The position numbers were made by a program, and so were the translations under genes. This document shows, in pieces, positions 1 to 10,022 of a stretch of 34,561 nucleotides of DNA (position 1 is its first letter; each line of letters opens with the position of its first letter). The DNA comes from Flavobacteriales bacterium (GTDB lineage Bacteria > Bacteroidota > Bacteroidia > Flavobacteriales_D > Sanyastnellaceae). The stretch spans positions 1 through 34,561 of the forward strand of contig JAQWQB010000108.1 in NCBI GenBank assembly GCA_029245065.1, read 5' to 3'. Under the pieces are notes generated by a model, which saw only the letters and a list, made by a program, of their open reading frames with translations, did not search any database and was not told the DNA's origin.

Positions 1-490
1 TACTCATGATTGCTCCCATTAAAAGATGGGCATTTGAGTAGCACTTTAACGTGGGGATTTTTGACCTAAAAAAGGTAATTATTTCAGCCGTTAGCTCTGA
101 ATTACCGAGGTCTGCAAATAGCAATTTCGCGTTCAGCTCAGGCAAGTCGGCAGTGGTAATTTCTCCCTTCCACTCTCTGAATGAGAGGCCCATTAACTGT
201 TCAGATTTTGCTGGGTCGAACAAACCAGAAGGAATCATGCTAGCTGGAGCCCCTCTTACTACAAGGGCCGATGACTGATAAGCATAACTAAATGTTCGAA
301 TAGCTGCCAATGTTTCTTTTGTAGGCGAAAAAAGCTCTCCCACTTCAACCACCATTCCTTTATCGATGGTTGTAACAGCCCATTGCAAGCTGTCCCTATC
401 AACAAGAAGGCTGAGATGGCAGTAATCTGCCAACTCAGCCGTAAAGTTCTTATCCGATAGGAGAAATTCTTTTTTACTTCCAGTTACCAT
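1..490 (-). CDS. DUF3822 family protein (N-terminal part; runs off the left edge)
   Basis: An open frame reads leftward from an ATG at 488-490 and is still open at the window edge, giving about 163 codons. The N-terminal stretch (FTAELADYCHLSLLVDRDSL) and the following beta-rich pattern resemble DUF3822, an uncharacterised Bacteroidota family with an actin/hexokinase-like fold, usually about 260 residues. The ATG lies inside the 3' end of the upstream membrane-protein gene (17-nt overlap), so the two are probably co-transcribed and perhaps translationally coupled. No Shine-Dalgarno sequence is visible. The family assignment is from memory of its sequence pattern; the function is unknown. Confidence 0.7.
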   Translation of the reverse strand, partial: MVTGSKKEFLLSDKNFTAELADYCHLSLLVDRDSLQWAVTTIDKGMVVEVGELFSPTKETLAAIRTFSYAYQSSALVVRGAPASMIPSGLFDPAKSEQLMGLSFREWKGEITTADLPELNAKLLFADLGNSELTAEIITFFRSKIPTLKCYSNAHLLMGAIMS

Positions 491-1355
491 CGGTAATTGG
501 ATCTTTCAAGTTTCCGAAGCGAAGTGTGTCTTTCACCACTTTCTCTCTACCAAAAGGTGTTGGATCTTGTACCAATATAGTAGACTTCGTTACCCCACCT
601 TGATTCGCCGTGCTCGTTCTCATGATGAAACGCTTGCCAGACGAAGGCGTGAATGGTAAAGAATCTAGATCTACTGGAGGAAGTTTCTTTGCAACTCTTT
701 TCTCAGGAGTAAAGTTTTCTGCGTAGAAGGTGGTGAAGATATTGTCACGCACTTTGTACGCCGTCTTATCTTCTTCAATCAGTTTGGAAAAGTCTTCTGC
801 TGAGTAGCCGTTTTCGATTGCTACAGAATCAATTTCTTGGAGCGTAAGAACATACCCCATTTCATAGTACTTGTCTTCTGGCATTGAATCCGTGTAGAAC
901 GTACCACTAGAATATGGAATAGCTACTGCTGGTTTTTGAATCCACTCTAGCAACGTATCAAAGTTGTTGGTGAATTTACCATTCGCTTCTTCATATGCTT
1001 CTTGTGCAGAACGGATATCGATGAGTCTTCTCTTTGTTAAGTTGTCGTACTTCACTTTTTTCTCTTGGAAGGCAATTTCGTCATCAATAGAGAAGTAAAC
1101 TGAATATCCTAGATAAGCTGTTACAGCCAACCCACAGAACAACATTATTACAGTCGCCTTTTTTCCAATGTGTTGTAAAACGTCAGGAGCCGCTAGCACA
1201 CCAAGGGCAATAAGAATAAGTGCCGAAAACAACATTTCGATTGGCTGTGTTTCGATTTCATCACCACTTAAATACTTGAAAAGGAAGAATAATCCGAAAA
1301 CCACCAAGATTGCTGTGATCACATATTTTCCGAGGGTTCTTACAATTTGTTCCAT
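474..1355 (-). CDS. uncharacterised membrane protein with three N-terminal helices
   Basis: A 293-residue protein I cannot name. Three hydrophobic segments sit near residues 10-29, 38-56 and 66-90. A charged linker and a soluble, mainly extracytoplasmic-looking domain follow to the end. The segment just after the helices (RLIDIRSAQEAYEEANGKFT, about 110-130) is an amphipathic helix followed by a G-K-F-T turn, a pattern reminiscent of pilin-like or pseudopilin domains but not sufficient to assign one. It overlaps the downstream DUF3822 gene by 17 nt, so both likely belong to one operon. A perfect TAnnTTTG box lies 44 nt upstream of its ATG. No enzyme motif is visible. Confidence 0.8.
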   Translation of the reverse strand: MEQIVRTLGKYVITAILVVFGLFFLFKYLSGDEIETQPIEMLFSALILIALGVLAAPDVLQHIGKKATVIMLFCGLAVTAYLGYSVYFSIDDEIAFQEKKVKYDNLTKRRLIDIRSAQEAYEEANGKFTNNFDTLLEWIQKPAVAIPYSSGTFYTDSMPEDKYYEMGYVLTLQEIDSVAIENGYSAEDFSKLIEEDKTAYKVRDNIFTTFYAENFTPEKRVAKKLPPVDLDSLPFTPSSGKRFIMRTSTANQGGVTKSTILVQDPTPFGREKVVKDTLRFGNLKDPITDGNWK

Positions 1356-1399
1356 TCTTTGCTATTTGTTGATCTTGCTTACTTCTATCAGAAGTGGAG

Positions 1400-1407
1400 C
1401 AAACTTA
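1400..1407 (-). promoter_or_regulatory. promoter -7 box TAAGTTTG for the membrane protein/DUF3822 operon
   Basis: On the minus strand this reads TAAGTTTG followed by C, an exact match to the Bacteroidota -7 consensus TAnnTTTG. It would give a leader of roughly 40 nt. No clear TTG -33 element stands at the usual distance. Confidence 0.6.
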
Positions 1408-1633
1408 CAATTTTTTGTTGTTCGCGTGAAGCGAATATTTCCATAGATTTTTACAATTCTACTCTGTCTTGGCAGTTCTTTCACTCCTTCAGACATCAAG
1501 ATTACGTTATGAATGGCGAAAGTATTTCATCGAAATAAAAAAAAATTCGAAATAAATGTGACCCTTTCAAAAAGCTTGCGTCCTAATGGTGATTCCGTCA
1601 AAGGATGGAACAACGAATGTTAGTGTTTTATTG

Positions 1634-1731
1634 CCGAAGCAGACAGCGACAGGGTTTTTGTGGCTATATTAAAAGGTCACCATTGGGAGAGAGTGGTGAA
1701 CTCCCTAGAGTCTGCTTCGGTTCTTTTTTTT
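1634..1731 (+). ncRNA. candidate structured small RNA ending in an intrinsic terminator
   Basis: Between the divergent genes (gap 1356-1862) lies an element closed by a perfect 11-bp stem, CCGAAGCAGAC at 1634-1644 with GTCTGCTTCGG at 1710-1720. It is followed almost at once by eight Ts (1724-1731). Inside, AGGG (1651-1654) can pair with CCCT (1703-1706), and TCACCA (1677-1682) with TGGTGA (1694-1699). A competing pairing GGGAG (1685-1689) with CTCCC (1701-1705) is also possible. The T-run is downstream only on the plus strand, which sets the direction. ndk has its own -7 box further on, so this looks like an independent transcript of about 100 nt and not an ndk leader. It matches no RNA family I know (not SRP, 6S, tmRNA or RNase P). 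No convincing promoter was found, and the rest of the gap holds nothing I recognise. Confidence 0.5.
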
Positions 1732-1828
1732 CAGTTCTACGCCACCATTTCTCCATCATTTTTATTCCGTTTTAACATTTTAATGCTCAATTACTTGCAA
1801 CAGATTCGCATTTCTGCATCTGTAGCCG

Positions 1829-1836
1829 TACCTTTG
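1829..1836 (+). promoter_or_regulatory. promoter -7 box TACCTTTG for ndk
   Basis: Exact TAnnTTTG match followed by C, 26 nt before the ndk ATG at 1863. It lies downstream of the small-RNA terminator, so ndk transcription would be independent of that element. Confidence 0.6.
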
Positions 1837-1862
1837 CGCCGATTTTGAAAAAAGACCATACC

Positions 1863-2282
1863 ATGGCTACGAATAAGACATTTACTATGATTAAGCCTGA
1901 CGCAACTGGCGCAGGAAACACAGGGAAAATCATTGACCGTATTATTGGCGCAGGATTTTCTATTACTGCTATGAAGCTAACTCAGCTTACACAAGCTGAC
2001 GCTGAAGCATTCTACGCAGTGCACAAAGAACGTCCGTTCTACGGAGAATTGGTTGACTACATGACTTCTGGTCCTATTGTAGCGGCAATTCTTTCGAAAG
2101 ACAACGCGGTAGAAGATTACCGTACGTTGATTGGAGCTACCAACCCAGCGGAAGCTGCAGAAGGTACTATCCGTCGTGACTTCGCTGAATCAATTGCTGC
2201 CAACGCAGTACACGGTTCTGATAGCGATGAGAACGCAGCCATTGAAGGTTCTTTCTTCTTCAGCAACCGCGAAGAAGTTTAA
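1863..2282 (+). CDS. ndk: nucleoside diphosphate kinase
   Basis: A 139-residue cytosolic enzyme that transfers the gamma phosphate of an NTP (usually ATP) to NDPs through a phosphohistidine, balancing ribo- and deoxyribonucleotide pools. The active-site signature NAVHGSDS is present with the phosphorylated His at residue 117. KPDAT near residues 11-15 and the RPFY segment (57-60) are also typical, and the length is normal. The open frame extends upstream to a TTG at 1845, but the ATG at 1863 gives the usual N-terminus and sits a normal distance after a TACCTTTG box. The gene is monocistronic in appearance: a hairpin follows it and the next gene has its own upstream region. Confidence 0.97.
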   Translation: MATNKTFTMIKPDATGAGNTGKIIDRIIGAGFSITAMKLTQLTQADAEAFYAVHKERPFYGELVDYMTSGPIVAAILSKDNAVEDYRTLIGATNPAEAAEGTIRRDFAESIAANAVHGSDSDENAAIEGSFFFSNREEV

Positions 2283-2301
2283 TCTTACCGAATTGAAATA
2301 G

Positions 2302-2332
2302 ACACCTCGCCTTGTGCGGGGTGTTCTTGTTT
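2302..2332 (+). terminator. probable terminator after ndk
   Basis: ACACCTCGC (2302-2310) pairs with GCGGGGTGT (2316-2324) through eight Watson-Crick pairs and one G-U, around a 5-nt loop. It is followed by the T-rich stretch TCTTGTTT. The weak T-tract limits confidence. Confidence 0.55.
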
Positions 2333-2354
2333 AAGAACGCTTGTAATTTCAATA

Positions 2355-2375
2355 TAAGTGTTGATTTTACACTTA
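2355..2375. repeat. perfect inverted repeat upstream of isocitrate dehydrogenase
   Basis: TAAGTGT and ACACTTA form a perfect 7-bp inverted repeat around a 7-nt T-rich spacer. It lies about 60-80 bp upstream of the probable -7 box of icd. It could be a protein-binding operator or a second terminator hairpin behind ndk; no T-tract follows, which favours the first. Confidence 0.35.
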
Positions 2376-2433
2376 AAGTAAGCGATCTTTGATTCCCTTC
2401 TTCGAAATCAGCACGTTTTGCCATTTTGAAGCG

Positions 2434-2441
2434 TATATTTA
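2434..2441 (+). promoter_or_regulatory. probable -7 box TATATTTA for isocitrate dehydrogenase
   Basis: One mismatch to TAnnTTTG, 32 nt before the ATG at 2474. It is the best candidate in the 190-bp gap. Confidence 0.4.
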
Positions 2442-2464
2442 CAATCCCCCATTGGGACTTTTAA

Positions 2465-4687
<2,223 letters not shown>

Positions 4688-4704
4688 TCAATACTACTTG
4701 AAGT

Positions 4705-4734
4705 AAAAAGCCGGCTGAGAAGTCGGCTTTTTTT
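4705..4734. terminator. bidirectional terminator between icd and the helicase gene
   Basis: AAAAAGCCG (4705-4713) pairs with CGGCTTTTT (4724-4732) around a 10-nt loop. T-runs occur on both strands, so it can stop the two convergent transcripts. The stop codon of the helicase gene (4733-4735) lies in the T-run. Confidence 0.85.
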
Positions 4735-6214
4735 ATGCCTTATCAGCAAAAAAGGCATCGGAAAAGTTCAACAAATACAACTCTTGTTGAGCTCGTGTGA
4801 AGGCCGTATAGAACCATCTTAATAGCGAAACATCCAGCATTTCTTCAGTGAGGTATCCTTGGTCTACAATGACTGCTGGCCACTGTCCACCTTGAGATTT
4901 ATGGCAGGTAATGGCGTAGGCAAACTTCACTTGAATCGCGTTGTAAAAAGGATCCTTCGATATTGCTTCATGTATTTTTCGCTTACTCCCCAACTCCAGA
5001 TAATCCTCTCCTACTAACGCATACAGGTTTCGTTGGGCGGCCATGCCTAAATTGGCTTGATCGATATTCAAGGTATCGAGCATAATTCGCACCTCAATGG
5101 CCGGGAAATCTGGGTAATCAACCATTTTCACCAAGACATCAGCAAACCGATGCCCGTACAGCTCATGGTACTTCACAATTTTCTGAATCTCTAAGCTGTC
5201 TCCGTTCGCAATGAAGGGAGTGGGCGCGTCTTTGTATTCTTCTAGCCAATAGTAATTATTTCGCACCACCATAAGCATGTCCCCAGCCGCTATTTCATCT
5301 TCCTTCCACAGGATTCTGGCACGAATTTGCTGGTTAAAAAGATTGGCTCTTTTATTGGACCTGGTGATAACTGTCACTCCTTCCTGTCCTTCCCTTCCGT
5401 ATAAATCTTCCAGCACGTCTTGAAGCACCTCTCCGTTAATGACTTTCAAATCTGGAAAACCTTCCACTGAAAGTTGCGGAAAGCCTTCAATTCCTTGTAA
5501 TAATTGCTGACGCAAGGTGTTCGCATTGAATAAGATTCCCGAATCCAGTTCTTGTCTTACTACTTCTGTCAATTCGAGTTCAGCTATGGTCAGACCGTAA
5601 GTTCGCTCCAAGTATTTGGCCCGCAACGCCGGACTTTCATCGCTTCCTACAGGTGGTAATTGTGCCCCATCGCCGATTAAAACAAGACGGCAATTATCGC
5701 CTGAAAAAACGAATTCCATTAAATCTTCCAACAGATCTCTGTATTCAAAGGCTTTATCGGCTTGCATGGAAGAAGCTTCGCCAATCATCGAAGCTTCATC
5801 AACTAGGAAAACGGTATTTTTTCGTCTATTCGGCGCTAGTCCGAACGACACATTTCCCGCCTTGGTACTCTTCACATAAATAGTTCTGTGGATCGTGTAC
5901 GCAGGATGTGCCGAAAAAGAGGAAAGCACTTTGGCAGCTCTCCCTGTTGGGGCCATGAGAACAACTGGGTAATGAAATTGCTTCAACGTTTTCACGACGG
6001 CTCCGGTGACCGTGGTCTTTCCTGTTCCCGCATATCCTTTCACCAAAAGCGTGCAACGTGGTTTAGCCGAAAACAAAAAGCGTGTAAAGGCATGCAGCAG
6101 CTGTCCTTGTCCGTCTGTGGGTGGATAAGGAAATGAATTGATCAATTGGTTTTCAAATTCTTCGCGCATGGAATGAAACAAATGTAGCGAGAAGAAACTG
6201 TTTTCATCTTCCAT
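4733..6214 (-). CDS. RecD/Pif1-like superfamily 1 DNA helicase (AAA family ATPase)
   Basis: A 493-residue ATP-dependent helicase of the RecD2/Pif1-like type common in Bacteroidota. Walker A GYAGTGKT is at about residues 60-67 and motif Ia (APTGRAAKVL) follows. The Walker B motif is VDEASM (about 138-143), with GDGAQLPP as motif III. The C-terminal UvrD-like segment has a CHKSQG motif and the YTAFTRA motif VI. It likely acts on DNA 5'-3' in repair or replication restart; the substrate cannot be read from sequence. It lacks the long N-terminal domain of RecD2 proteins. The frame is open upstream to a GTG at 6265, but the first ATG (6214) leaves room for the divergent rocD promoter and is preferred. 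Confidence 0.9.
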   Translation of the reverse strand: MEDENSFFSLHLFHSMREEFENQLINSFPYPPTDGQGQLLHAFTRFLFSAKPRCTLLVKGYAGTGKTTVTGAVVKTLKQFHYPVVLMAPTGRAAKVLSSFSAHPAYTIHRTIYVKSTKAGNVSFGLAPNRRKNTVFLVDEASMIGEASSMQADKAFEYRDLLEDLMEFVFSGDNCRLVLIGDGAQLPPVGSDESPALRAKYLERTYGLTIAELELTEVVRQELDSGILFNANTLRQQLLQGIEGFPQLSVEGFPDLKVINGEVLQDVLEDLYGREGQEGVTVITRSNKRANLFNQQIRARILWKEDEIAAGDMLMVVRNNYYWLEEYKDAPTPFIANGDSLEIQKIVKYHELYGHRFADVLVKMVDYPDFPAIEVRIMLDTLNIDQANLGMAAQRNLYALVGEDYLELGSKRKIHEAISKDPFYNAIQVKFAYAITCHKSQGGQWPAVIVDQGYLTEEMLDVSLLRWFYTAFTRAQQELYLLNFSDAFFADKA

Positions 6215-6237
6215 TATGCGCTCCGAACTTACTTTCT

Positions 6238-6245
6238 TAGCTTTG
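6238..6245 (+). promoter_or_regulatory. promoter -7 box TAGCTTTG for ornithine aminotransferase
   Basis: Exact TAnnTTTG match followed by C, 34 nt upstream of the ATG at 6280, in the short divergent gap. An AAAGGA sequence just before the ATG is one of the few Shine-Dalgarno-like sites in the window. Confidence 0.6.
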
Positions 6246-6279
6246 CGAAGCACATGAGTGTGCACTTAAAAGGAATATT

Positions 6280-7566
6280 ATGGCAGAAGTAATGGAAGGA
6301 AAGCTGAATTCAGCTCAAGCAATGGAATTGGAGAATAAGTATGGTGCTCATAATTATCATCCACTTCCCGTAGTTCTAGACAGAGGCGAAGGCGTTTATG
6401 TTTGGGATTTGGAAGGAAAAAAATATTACGATTTTCTTTCGGCTTATTCTGCTGTAAATCAAGGTCACTGCCATCCGCACATTGTGGGTGCTATGAAAGC
6501 ACAAGCAGAAAAACTCTGCCTTACTTCACGCGCTTTTTACAACAGCGTACTTGGAAAGTATGAGAAGTACATCACTGAGTACTTCGGTTTTGAAAAGGTA
6601 CTTCCAATGAATTCAGGTGCTGAAGCGGTTGAAACAGCTATCAAGATTTGTAGAAAGTGGGCTTACGAGAAAAAAGGTGTTGCTGCTGATCAAGCGAAAA
6701 TTATTGTTTGCGGTGAAAACTTCCATGGAAGAACAACAACCATTGTTTCTTTTTCTAGTGACTCTGATGCTCGAAACAACTTTGGTCCTTTCACAGGCGG
6801 ATTCGAGAGCATTCCATATAACGACTTGAACGCACTTGAAGCTGCGTTACAGGACCCTAATGTTGCTGGTTTCTTAGTGGAGCCTATTCAGGGCGAAGCC
6901 GGAGTGAATACTCCAGCCGATGATTTCATTCAAAAAGCGGGTGCACTCTGCAAGTCGAAAAATGTACTTCTCATTGCTGATGAAGTTCAGACAGGAATTG
7001 CACGTACGGGAAGCCTACTTGCTGTTTGCGGAAACTGCAATTGTCAAGGAAACTGTGAGCGTCAAGCGACGTACACAAAACCAGATATTCTTATTCTAGG
7101 GAAGGCCCTTTCTGGAGGTTCTTATCCTGTTTCAGCAGTACTTGCTGATGATGAAGTAATGATGGTTATCAAGCCTGGAGAACACGGTTCTACATTCGGC
7201 GGAAACCCTATTGCGGGTGAAGTAGCCATTGCAGCTCTTGAAGTGGTAGACAATGAGCGTCTTGCTCAGAACGCACGCAAAATGGGCGAACTCTTTCGCA
7301 CTGAAATGCAAAAAATGGTTGACACCACATCCATCGTTAGCCTTGTGCGAGGAAGAGGTCTTCTTAATGCCGTTGTGATCAATGACACACCAGACAGCAA
7401 AACTGCTTGGAACATTTGTGTTGCATTGAAAGAGAACGGATTGCTAGCGAAGCCAACACACGGAAACATCATTCGTTTTGCGCCTCCTTTGGTCATGAAT
7501 GAAGAACAACTTCTTGATTGTGTTCGCATCATTAAGGAAACCATTCTAACCTTCGAGAAAGCTTAA
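6280..7566 (+). CDS. rocD: ornithine aminotransferase (ornithine-oxo-acid transaminase)
   Basis: A 428-residue class-III PLP aminotransferase that converts ornithine and 2-oxoglutarate to glutamate semialdehyde and glutamate in arginine/proline metabolism. The start [14 protein letters not shown] is characteristic of the family. IADEVQTG holds the PLP-ring Asp (D234), and ILGKALSGG holds the Schiff-base Lys (K275). The unusual part is residues 250-259, [10 protein letters not shown], four cysteines in ten residues. They lie about 15 residues before the catalytic Lys, where the typical enzyme has a short loop. The 3' end overlaps the stop codon of the convergent gene: both stops share TTAA at 7563-7566. 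Confidence 0.95.
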   Translation: MAEVMEGKLNSAQAMELENKYGAHNYHPLPVVLDRGEGVYVWDLEGKKYYDFLSAYSAVNQGHCHPHIVGAMKAQAEKLCLTSRAFYNSVLGKYEKYITEYFGFEKVLPMNSGAEAVETAIKICRKWAYEKKGVAADQAKIIVCGENFHGRTTTIVSFSSDSDARNNFGPFTGGFESIPYNDLNALEAALQDPNVAGFLVEPIQGEAGVNTPADDFIQKAGALCKSKNVLLIADEVQTGIARTGSLLAVCGNCNCQGNCERQATYTKPDILILGKALSGGSYPVSAVLADDEVMMVIKPGEHGSTFGGNPIAGEVAIAALEVVDNERLAQNARKMGELFRTEMQKMVDTTSIVSLVRGRGLLNAVVINDTPDSKTAWNICVALKENGLLAKPTHGNIIRFAPPLVMNEEQLLDCVRIIKETILTFEKA

Positions 7567-8606
7567 TAAAAGACCTCTATCGCTTCGTTTCTTTCGAGCG
7601 AAGTGCTAATGGTGAATTTCTTTTTACGAAGTCCTGCTCGGATTTCGCAGCTTGCGGTATTCGGAGAAATTCGCCCTTCATTGTGGGCGAAGATGGTAAT
7701 GGTATTGGTTCCTTCTTCAAGTTTGATAACGAGCTTCGCCTTTTCTCTTGTCAGCTCCATGTTTTTAGCGATGTATTGACCATTCACCATTACGGAGATT
7801 GAATCACCATCTTCTGTTGCGTTGTCCCACAAATTGAGAACCAGTTTGTTCTTCTTGGAATCAAAGCGTTGGTTGGTCACCGTTTTTCGCCCCATGAAAT
7901 CAGTGTATTCCATCGGCGGATCAACTGAAGGTGTTTCGAATGGTAGGTGTCCGACCACATCCAATGTGTACCGAAAACGCAAAGTGAGGTAGTCTCCTTT
8001 CGCAGATGCCAAAGCAGAACCTTCATCTGAAACCATCTTTGTCATCAAGGTGACTTGATCTTCATAGTGATATACGTAGGATAACAACAGACTCATGGTG
8101 CCCCTATCCATGGTGTTGGTCACGCCAAGTTCTGGGCCAATAAAGAAGGATGTTTTTCCTTGTGAATAGGTGTCATATTGCACACCTCCAACGTTGTTGG
8201 AAATGGAATCGGGCCCGTAGAACGTATAGCCCACTTCAGATCCAATGTGCCACTGCGTGCCATACTTGTTCGTTTTGGGAAGCAAGTAATTGGCATGAAA
8301 TCGCAAATCACTAATGAGGTTGTAAACGTCGTAATTCGACCCATCTCCTTCAAAAAAGTAGCCGTCAAGGACGAACCCTCCAGTGACGCCCAGCGCCATT
8401 TTTTGATTCACTCGGAAACCGAGCCCAGCACCAAGTGTGAGCACCATTCCTGGATTCTGTCGAAATACCCGAATGCTGTCGTTGTCAAATTTGGCGAAAT
8501 TCGTACCGATTTCAACCTGCATCGGCACCGTTAAACGACTGGTTCGCTGCCCTGTAGAAGACAGCATTGAAAAAACTAAAAGTAAAGAAAGGGTTATGTG
8601 GCGCAT
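7563..8606 (-). CDS. secreted outer-membrane beta-barrel-type protein with C-terminal Ig-like domain
   Basis: A 347-residue protein beginning with a signal peptide ([20 protein letters not shown]). Residues of about 30-235 have alternating strands with aromatic girdles and glycine-rich turns, fitting an outer-membrane barrel. The last 115 residues match a domain recurrent in Bacteroidota: strand-rich, with [14 protein letters not shown], then [20 protein letters not shown] and a final polar tail. Its role is unknown, possibly binding or anchoring at the cell surface. The frame is open to 8687 but would overlap the upstream gene; the ATG at 8606 starts the signal peptide and lies 28 nt after that gene's stop. 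It is probably the last gene of the permease-cysteine-synthase cluster. Confidence 0.8.
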   Translation of the reverse strand: MRHITLSLLLVFSMLSSTGQRTSRLTVPMQVEIGTNFAKFDNDSIRVFRQNPGMVLTLGAGLGFRVNQKMALGVTGGFVLDGYFFEGDGSNYDVYNLISDLRFHANYLLPKTNKYGTQWHIGSEVGYTFYGPDSISNNVGGVQYDTYSQGKTSFFIGPELGVTNTMDRGTMSLLLSYVYHYEDQVTLMTKMVSDEGSALASAKGDYLTLRFRYTLDVVGHLPFETPSVDPPMEYTDFMGRKTVTNQRFDSKKNKLVLNLWDNATEDGDSISVMVNGQYIAKNMELTREKAKLVIKLEEGTNTITIFAHNEGRISPNTASCEIRAGLRKKKFTISTSLERNEAIEVFY

Positions 8607-8634
8607 GACCGACATGCTACACATATTGTACCAT

Positions 8635-10002
8635 TTATGCCATCGCAGAAATAAGGTCATGACGCGTGATGATATGGTAGCCACCATCGTTCAATTTTAC
8701 CATCACCGCAGCCACGTCTTTGCTCACCAGCTTGGAAATGTGTTCAATGGTGTCTGACTCGTTCACGATCGGATAAGCTGATCCCATGTAATCTGAGACG
8801 GATGCATTGAGCGCGTTTGAATCGTCTACCACCTTTTCAAAAAGCGTTCGATCATCAATGGAGCCAACAAACTCTCCGTTGTGTACCACAGGCATTTGAG
8901 AGATGTTGAATTGACGCATTTTCTGAACCGCTGCTGACACCAATTCGCCAGAGTACATTTGAAGCAATGGGAGATTGCGGTGTTCCTTTACCAAGTCAGC
9001 CGCTGTTTTGACCTCATCTTTCAGGAAACCTCTGTCTTTCATCCAATCATCGTTGTATACTTTACCAACGTAACGACTGCCGTGATCGTGGAATAGAACA
9101 ACAACCACATCGTCTTCTTTCAACGTGTGTTTCATTTGGCGAAGAACCTGAAAAGCGGAACCAGCGCTATACCCAAGGAAAAGGCCTTCTTTCAAAGCGA
9201 TTTCTCTAGTGACTACTGCACCATCTTTATCGGTTACTTTTTCAAAATGATCAATTACACTGAAATCAACATTCTTTGGTAAGATGTCTTCACCAATTCC
9301 TTCAGTGATGTATGGATAAATCTCTTTTTCGTCGAACTCTCCCGTTTCGTGGTATTTCTTGAATACCGAACCGTAGGTATCAGCACCCCAAATTTTGATG
9401 TCTGGGTTCTTCTCTTTCAAGTATTTCCCAACACCCGAGATGGTACCACCTGTTCCAACACCCACTACAAAGTGGGTAATCTTGCCTTCGGTCTGTTCCC
9501 AAATTTCTGGGCCCGTACTTTCGTAGTGTGCTTGTCGGTTTGACAAGTTATCGTACTGGTTGCACCAAATGCTGTTCGGTGTTTCTTTCTGTAGTTTCTC
9601 CGCAACAGAGTAGTAGCTATCTGGATGATCTGGTGCTACATTCGTTGGGCAAACAATTACCTGAGCACCCAACGCTCTTAGTACATCAAACTTTTCCTTT
9701 GATTGCTTGTCGTTTGACGTGCAAATGAGTTTGTATCCTTTTACAACGCAAGCTAGTGCTAGGCCCATCCCTGTATTTCCTGAGGTACATTCAATCACCG
9801 TACCACCGGGCTTAATGGCTCCGCTTTTTTCCGCATCCTCTAACATTTTGAGGGCCATGCGGTCTTTTACAGAGTTGCCTGGATTGAAATATTCTACTTT
9901 GGCGTAGATGGTTCCAGGAAGATCTTTTGCTATTTCATTGAGTCTGATCATTGGTGTATCACCGATAGACTCCAATACGTTGTTGAATACTCTTTTGCTC
10001 AT
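8635..10002 (-). CDS. PLP-dependent cystathionine beta-synthase / cysteine synthase with C-terminal CBS domains
   Basis: A 455-residue fold-type II PLP enzyme. The internal-aldimine Lys is in NPGNSVKDRMA (K46), the phosphate and substrate loop is TSGNTGMGLA, and the glycine-rich PLP phosphate loop is VGTGGTISG. Residues of about 340-455 form two CBS motifs, a Bateman module that usually binds adenosyl ligands and regulates the enzyme. This makes cystathionine beta-synthase (serine plus homocysteine to cystathionine) the most likely activity, though O-acetylserine sulfhydrylase activity cannot be excluded. It lies 20 nt after the permease gene on the same strand, yet has its own exact TACCTTTG box in that gap, so it may be transcribed separately with almost no leader. 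Confidence 0.9.
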   Translation of the reverse strand: MSKRVFNNVLESIGDTPMIRLNEIAKDLPGTIYAKVEYFNPGNSVKDRMALKMLEDAEKSGAIKPGGTVIECTSGNTGMGLALACVVKGYKLICTSNDKQSKEKFDVLRALGAQVIVCPTNVAPDHPDSYYSVAEKLQKETPNSIWCNQYDNLSNRQAHYESTGPEIWEQTEGKITHFVVGVGTGGTISGVGKYLKEKNPDIKIWGADTYGSVFKKYHETGEFDEKEIYPYITEGIGEDILPKNVDFSVIDHFEKVTDKDGAVVTREIALKEGLFLGYSAGSAFQVLRQMKHTLKEDDVVVVLFHDHGSRYVGKVYNDDWMKDRGFLKDEVKTAADLVKEHRNLPLLQMYSGELVSAAVQKMRQFNISQMPVVHNGEFVGSIDDRTLFEKVVDDSNALNASVSDYMGSAYPIVNESDTIEHISKLVSKDVAAVMVKLNDGGYHIITRHDLISAMA

Positions 10003-10009
10003 GATAGCG

Positions 10010-10017
10010 CAAAGGTA
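10010..10017 (-). promoter_or_regulatory. promoter -7 box TACCTTTG immediately before the CBS-enzyme gene
   Basis: Exact TAnnTTTG match followed by C on the minus strand, squeezed into the 20-bp gap behind the permease stop codon. Only 7 nt separate it from the ATG, so a transcript from it would have a leader of a few nucleotides at most. Confidence 0.5.
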
Positions 10018-10022
10018 ATTAA

